The notes beneath the pieces were generated by a model. The model saw only the letters and a list, made by a program, of their open reading frames with translations. It was not told the DNA's origin and searched no databases. DNA of 64,000 nucleotides from a bacterium (GTDB taxonomy: Bacteria > Arandabacterota > Arandabacteria > Arandabacterales > Arandabacteraceae), in NCBI GenBank assembly GCA_029933125.1, contig JAOZOU010000006.1, forward strand, positions 1 to 64,000. Direction: 5' to 3'. Below, in pieces: positions 61,504 to 64,000 of this stretch (positions within the stretch are counted from its first letter, which is position 1; each line of letters starts with the position of its first letter). Position numbers and translations under genes: made by a program.

Positions 61504-63966
61504 ATGAAGCTAGTGACAGCATCATTGCTTGTTTTGCTCATACTCCTTGCAAGCACCATCACCTTAGGTGCTGACATTCCCTCCGATGGCCCTGATGCAA
61601 GGCTTGAGGAGGTGCGTAAGGACATTGAAGAGCATGGTTACTCCTGGACAGCTGACCACACTCCAATTTCGGATCTGCCAGATGGCGACTTTCAGAAGCT
61701 CTTGGGTCTGCGTGTTCCTGAGAACTATGAGGAGATCATAAAGGAGATCCATTCAAAGTCGCGCTCCTATTCTCCGCTTGGACTTCCATCAAGATTTGAC
61801 TGGACAGACTCTGGTGCAGTATCTCCTGTGAGGAGTCAGTGGTGTGGTGATTGCTGGGCGCAGTGCTCGGTTGCTGCTATGGAATCCAAGTTGCGTATCT
61901 TTGATGGTGATACGCGGAGACTTTCCGTCCAGCAAGCCATTGATTGCAATTATGGTCGTTCGGGTTGTGATGGTGGTTGGATGGAAGATACCTACAACAT
62001 GTATAGAGCTGTTGGTGCAGTGCGCCAGGCCTGCTACCGCTATATAGGTGCGGATGGGAGTTGTTCGGAAGACACCTGTGATTTCATTGCAAAGATCGAT
62101 AGCTGGGAATACATCGACACAACTGTTGTCAGCATAAAAACGCATCTAATGAGCAATGGGCCCATAGCTGTTGGAATGACAGTTTACAACGACTTTAGCT
62201 ACTACACGGGTGGCTGCTATGAGCATGGGGGCACAGGAGCAATCAACCATGGCGTTCTCATCGTGGGTTGGGATGATTCAAAGTGTGGTGGTGCTGGAGC
62301 GTGGCACATAAAAAATAGTTGGGGGGTCAGCTGGGGTGAGGGTGGCTATGCCTGGCTGAAGTATGGAACCTGCGGCATAGGCACAGGAGCTGCTATCATC
62401 CACTACACGCCCCGCAATCCAGCGAAGCTCGTCTTTGATTCCTATATCGTGGATGATTCCGCAGGTGATGGTGATGGCAAGGCGGACCCAGGCGAGATGC
62501 TTACCCTTCCTATATCAGTCGTCAATAAGGGTTGGGAAACTGCAACCAATTTAACAGCAACGATTGCGGCACTGGATAGCGGGGTAACAATTGTTACGAG
62601 TTCTGCAACGTTTCCTGACATAGATCCAGATGCAACGGCTCAATCCAACTCACCTCACTTTGCCATTTCAATTGACCCAGATCTGCTCTGCGGCAGAAGG
62701 ATACACTTTTTGATTTCGCTTGAGTGCGATCAAGGAACCTCCACAGATAATTTCGATATGGTAATTGGCGACGCTGTGACTATATTTTCAGATGACGTTG
62801 AAGAGGATCAGGGTTGGACACTTGGTGCCCCTGATGATGAAGCAACCTCAGGACGCTGGAAAAGGAGAAACCCGGTCGGAAGCTTGCTTGATAGCGTTCT
62901 TGTGCAGCCAGAGCTGGATCACACAGGTGGCAATCGTGTGAAGTGTTTTGTCACTGCAAACATCACACGCAATTTTGCGCCTGATGCTGCTGATGTTGAT
63001 GGTGGCAAGACCACACTCATCAGTCCAGTTCTTGATCTTTCGGCATATGCAGCTGCTAACCTCAAGTACTGGAGGTGGTATACCAATGATGCCTCTGGCT
63101 CGGTTGATGATATCTGGAGCGTTGATGCATCTGGCGATTCGGGTGCAACCTGGGTAAACCTCGAATCCGACTCTGTGAGTGCGAGGGAGTGGCTTCCACA
63201 CGAATTCGACCTTGGCAACTTCATTCCACTAACTGACAGAGTGCTCTTACGCTTTGTTGCGAGTGACTACGGGGAAGAGTCAATAGTCGAGGCTGCAGTT
63301 GATGACATAGAGATCGTTGGAAGCCCAGCCTCTGTCGATGTCGAAGCTCCTTTTGTTGAGGTGCTTTATCCCAACGGTGGCGAAGAGCTAACTGAGGGTG
63401 CCGATGTTGAAGTTAGGTGGCAGGCAAGTGATGACTATGGAGTTCGGCAGTTCATAGTTCTTGCTTCCTATGACGATGGTGCTACCTATGCTGACACAAT
63501 AGGTTATGCAGATGGCTTTGACTCAACGCTAACCTGGTCAGTTCCTCTTGGGGAGCATGCCACTTGTCGTATTGGTGTTGCAGCAATTGATCGCGGTTAC
63601 AACGAGAGCTTTGATGAAAGCGATTCCCATTTTTCAATTGTTCGTGATATATCTGGAACGACTCCGGATGTCTCGATCGAGCTTCCGAGCGAGCCGACTC
63701 TATTGGGAAGCCAAAGCAATCCTTTCTCCCATTCAACTCATATCTTCTTTGGTTTGCCGAGCAGGATGGCAATAGCGATCAGGATATACGATGCAAGCGG
63801 TCGTTGTGTGAGAGAGCTTCTCAATTCGACTCTACCTCGTGGCTATCATTCAATGGTCTGGGATGGGAGATCGTCTGATGGGAATGCTGTCTCATCGGGG
63901 GTTTATTTCATAAGGCTTGAGACCGCTGGAGCCAACACGACTGCGAAGGTTGTCGTGGCACGCTGA
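61504..63966 (+). CDS. Secreted papain-family (C1) cysteine protease with FlgD-like C-terminus
   Basis: An 820-residue exported protein. Signal peptide at 1-23. The propeptide-like part runs to about 90, then a C1 domain (about 95-300) with a complete papain active site: Gln112 and Cys117 in RSQWCGDCWAQCS, His249 in NHGVLIVGWD and Asn271 in IKNSWGVSWGEGG. Then come a beta domain, a MAM/jelly-roll-like domain (about 430-605; DQGWTLGAPDDEATSG, DVDGGKTTLISPVLDLS) shared with the M28 peptidase, an Ig-like domain (VEVLYPNGGEELTEG) and the FlgD-like module ending GVYFIRLETAG. AGAAGGGGGAAACG precedes ATG 61504. It is an extracellular protease, probably retained by the C-terminal module. Confidence 0.9.
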   Translation: MKLVTASLLVLLILLASTITLGADIPSDGPDARLEEVRKDIEEHGYSWTADHTPISDLPDGDFQKLLGLRVPENYEEIIKEIHSKSRSYSPLGLPSRFDWTDSGAVSPVRSQWCGDCWAQCSVAAMESKLRIFDGDTRRLSVQQAIDCNYGRSGCDGGWMEDTYNMYRAVGAVRQACYRYIGADGSCSEDTCDFIAKIDSWEYIDTTVVSIKTHLMSNGPIAVGMTVYNDFSYYTGGCYEHGGTGAINHGVLIVGWDDSKCGGAGAWHIKNSWGVSWGEGGYAWLKYGTCGIGTGAAIIHYTPRNPAKLVFDSYIVDDSAGDGDGKADPGEMLTLPISVVNKGWETATNLTATIAALDSGVTIVTSSATFPDIDPDATAQSNSPHFAISIDPDLLCGRRIHFLISLECDQGTSTDNFDMVIGDAVTIFSDDVEEDQGWTLGAPDDEATSGRWKRRNPVGSLLDSVLVQPELDHTGGNRVKCFVTANITRNFAPDAADVDGGKTTLISPVLDLSAYAAANLKYWRWYTNDASGSVDDIWSVDASGDSGATWVNLESDSVSAREWLPHEFDLGNFIPLTDRVLLRFVASDYGEESIVEAAVDDIEIVGSPASVDVEAPFVEVLYPNGGEELTEGADVEVRWQASDDYGVRQFIVLASYDDGATYADTIGYADGFDSTLTWSVPLGEHATCRIGVAAIDRGYNESFDESDSHFSIVRDISGTTPDVSIELPSEPTLLGSQSNPFSHSTHIFFGLPSRMAIAIRIYDASGRCVRELLNSTLPRGYHSMVWDGRSSDGNAVSSGVYFIRLETAGANTTAKVVVAR

Positions 63967-64000
63967 AATGGATCAGGATAGCCTAAAGACCGGGAGCGAA

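Noticed and set aside
1-64000. tRNA, rRNA or integrase/attachment sites
   Set aside because: No TPsiC-arm-like GGTTCRANYCC in a cloverleaf context, no rRNA-like sequence and no recombinase were seen by eye; a covariance-model scan would be decisive.

Overview
The window suggests an uncultured, probably anaerobic Gram-negative bacterium of an FCB-type or candidate phylum. Four large secreted proteins end in the same FlgD-like C-terminal module common in such lineages. There are many signal-peptide or lipoprotein products, a rubrerythrin-like protein, a B12/radical SAM enzyme and a short-chain threonine dehydrogenase. TGA, TAA and TAG all act as stops, so the code is standard, and GC is moderate. 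No rRNA, tRNA, CRISPR array or intact transposase was seen. The phylum cannot be fixed from this sequence.

Layout. 1-5.3 kb: a 120-bp tandem repeat, then a metal/thiol island (ArsR regulator, ArsP/YraQ-type permease, small redox protein, thioredoxin lipoprotein, CcdA-like electron carrier, a thioredoxin-like orphan and a DGC zinc-binding protein). 5.4-9.1 kb: DUF3795 protein, 20-repeat TPR protein, and a secreted protein with twelve cysteines at exact five-residue spacing and an in-frame TGA. 9.4-14.1 kb: two tandem membrane proteins with DUF4350-like domains. 14.8-21.7 kb: a five-gene beta-mannoside-type operon (three GT4 enzymes, two of them fusions, and two GH130 phosphorylases). 21.7-24.0 kb: a second arsenic island on the minus strand with a broken ACR3 pump, facing a small glutaredoxin whose first catalytic cysteine codon is TGA (probable selenocysteine). 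24.2-42.8 kb: metallopeptidase, MFS transporter, large GH57-like secreted protein, M28 peptidase, FMN oxidase/reductase, transglutaminase-like lipoprotein, TolB-like protein, RDD protein, and a sulfatase-fold plus metallophosphatase pair. 43.2-54.4 kb: GT-C membrane protein, pyruvate-kinase-C-like protein, threonine dehydrogenase, thiamine-binding protein, S46 dipeptidyl peptidase, B12 radical SAM protein, secreted DOMON/CBM9-like protein, STAS/anti-sigma kinase pair and rubrerythrin-like protein. 54.8-64.0 kb: surface/fibre-like protein, fibronectin-type protein, TPR lipoprotein, PpiC-type foldase and papain-like secreted protease.

Four themes connect the genes. (1) Thiol redox and metalloid chemistry recurs in both ArsR islands and in the UxxC glutaredoxin. 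(2) Extracellular protein and carbohydrate processing is prominent (M28, C1, S46, DUF885, GH57-like). (3) A compact mannoside synthesis/phosphorolysis operon is present. (4) A dispersed palindromic element with arms GGGGTCGGAGCTAAAAA occurs at three loci, with a variant at a fourth, and supplies the stop codon (product ending GRS) for three genes.

Strongest leads: the TGA-containing glutaredoxin with a hairpin 14 nt after the TGA, the cysteine-pentapeptide protein with its sequestered ribosome-binding site and internal TGA, and the stop-codon-donating repeat family.
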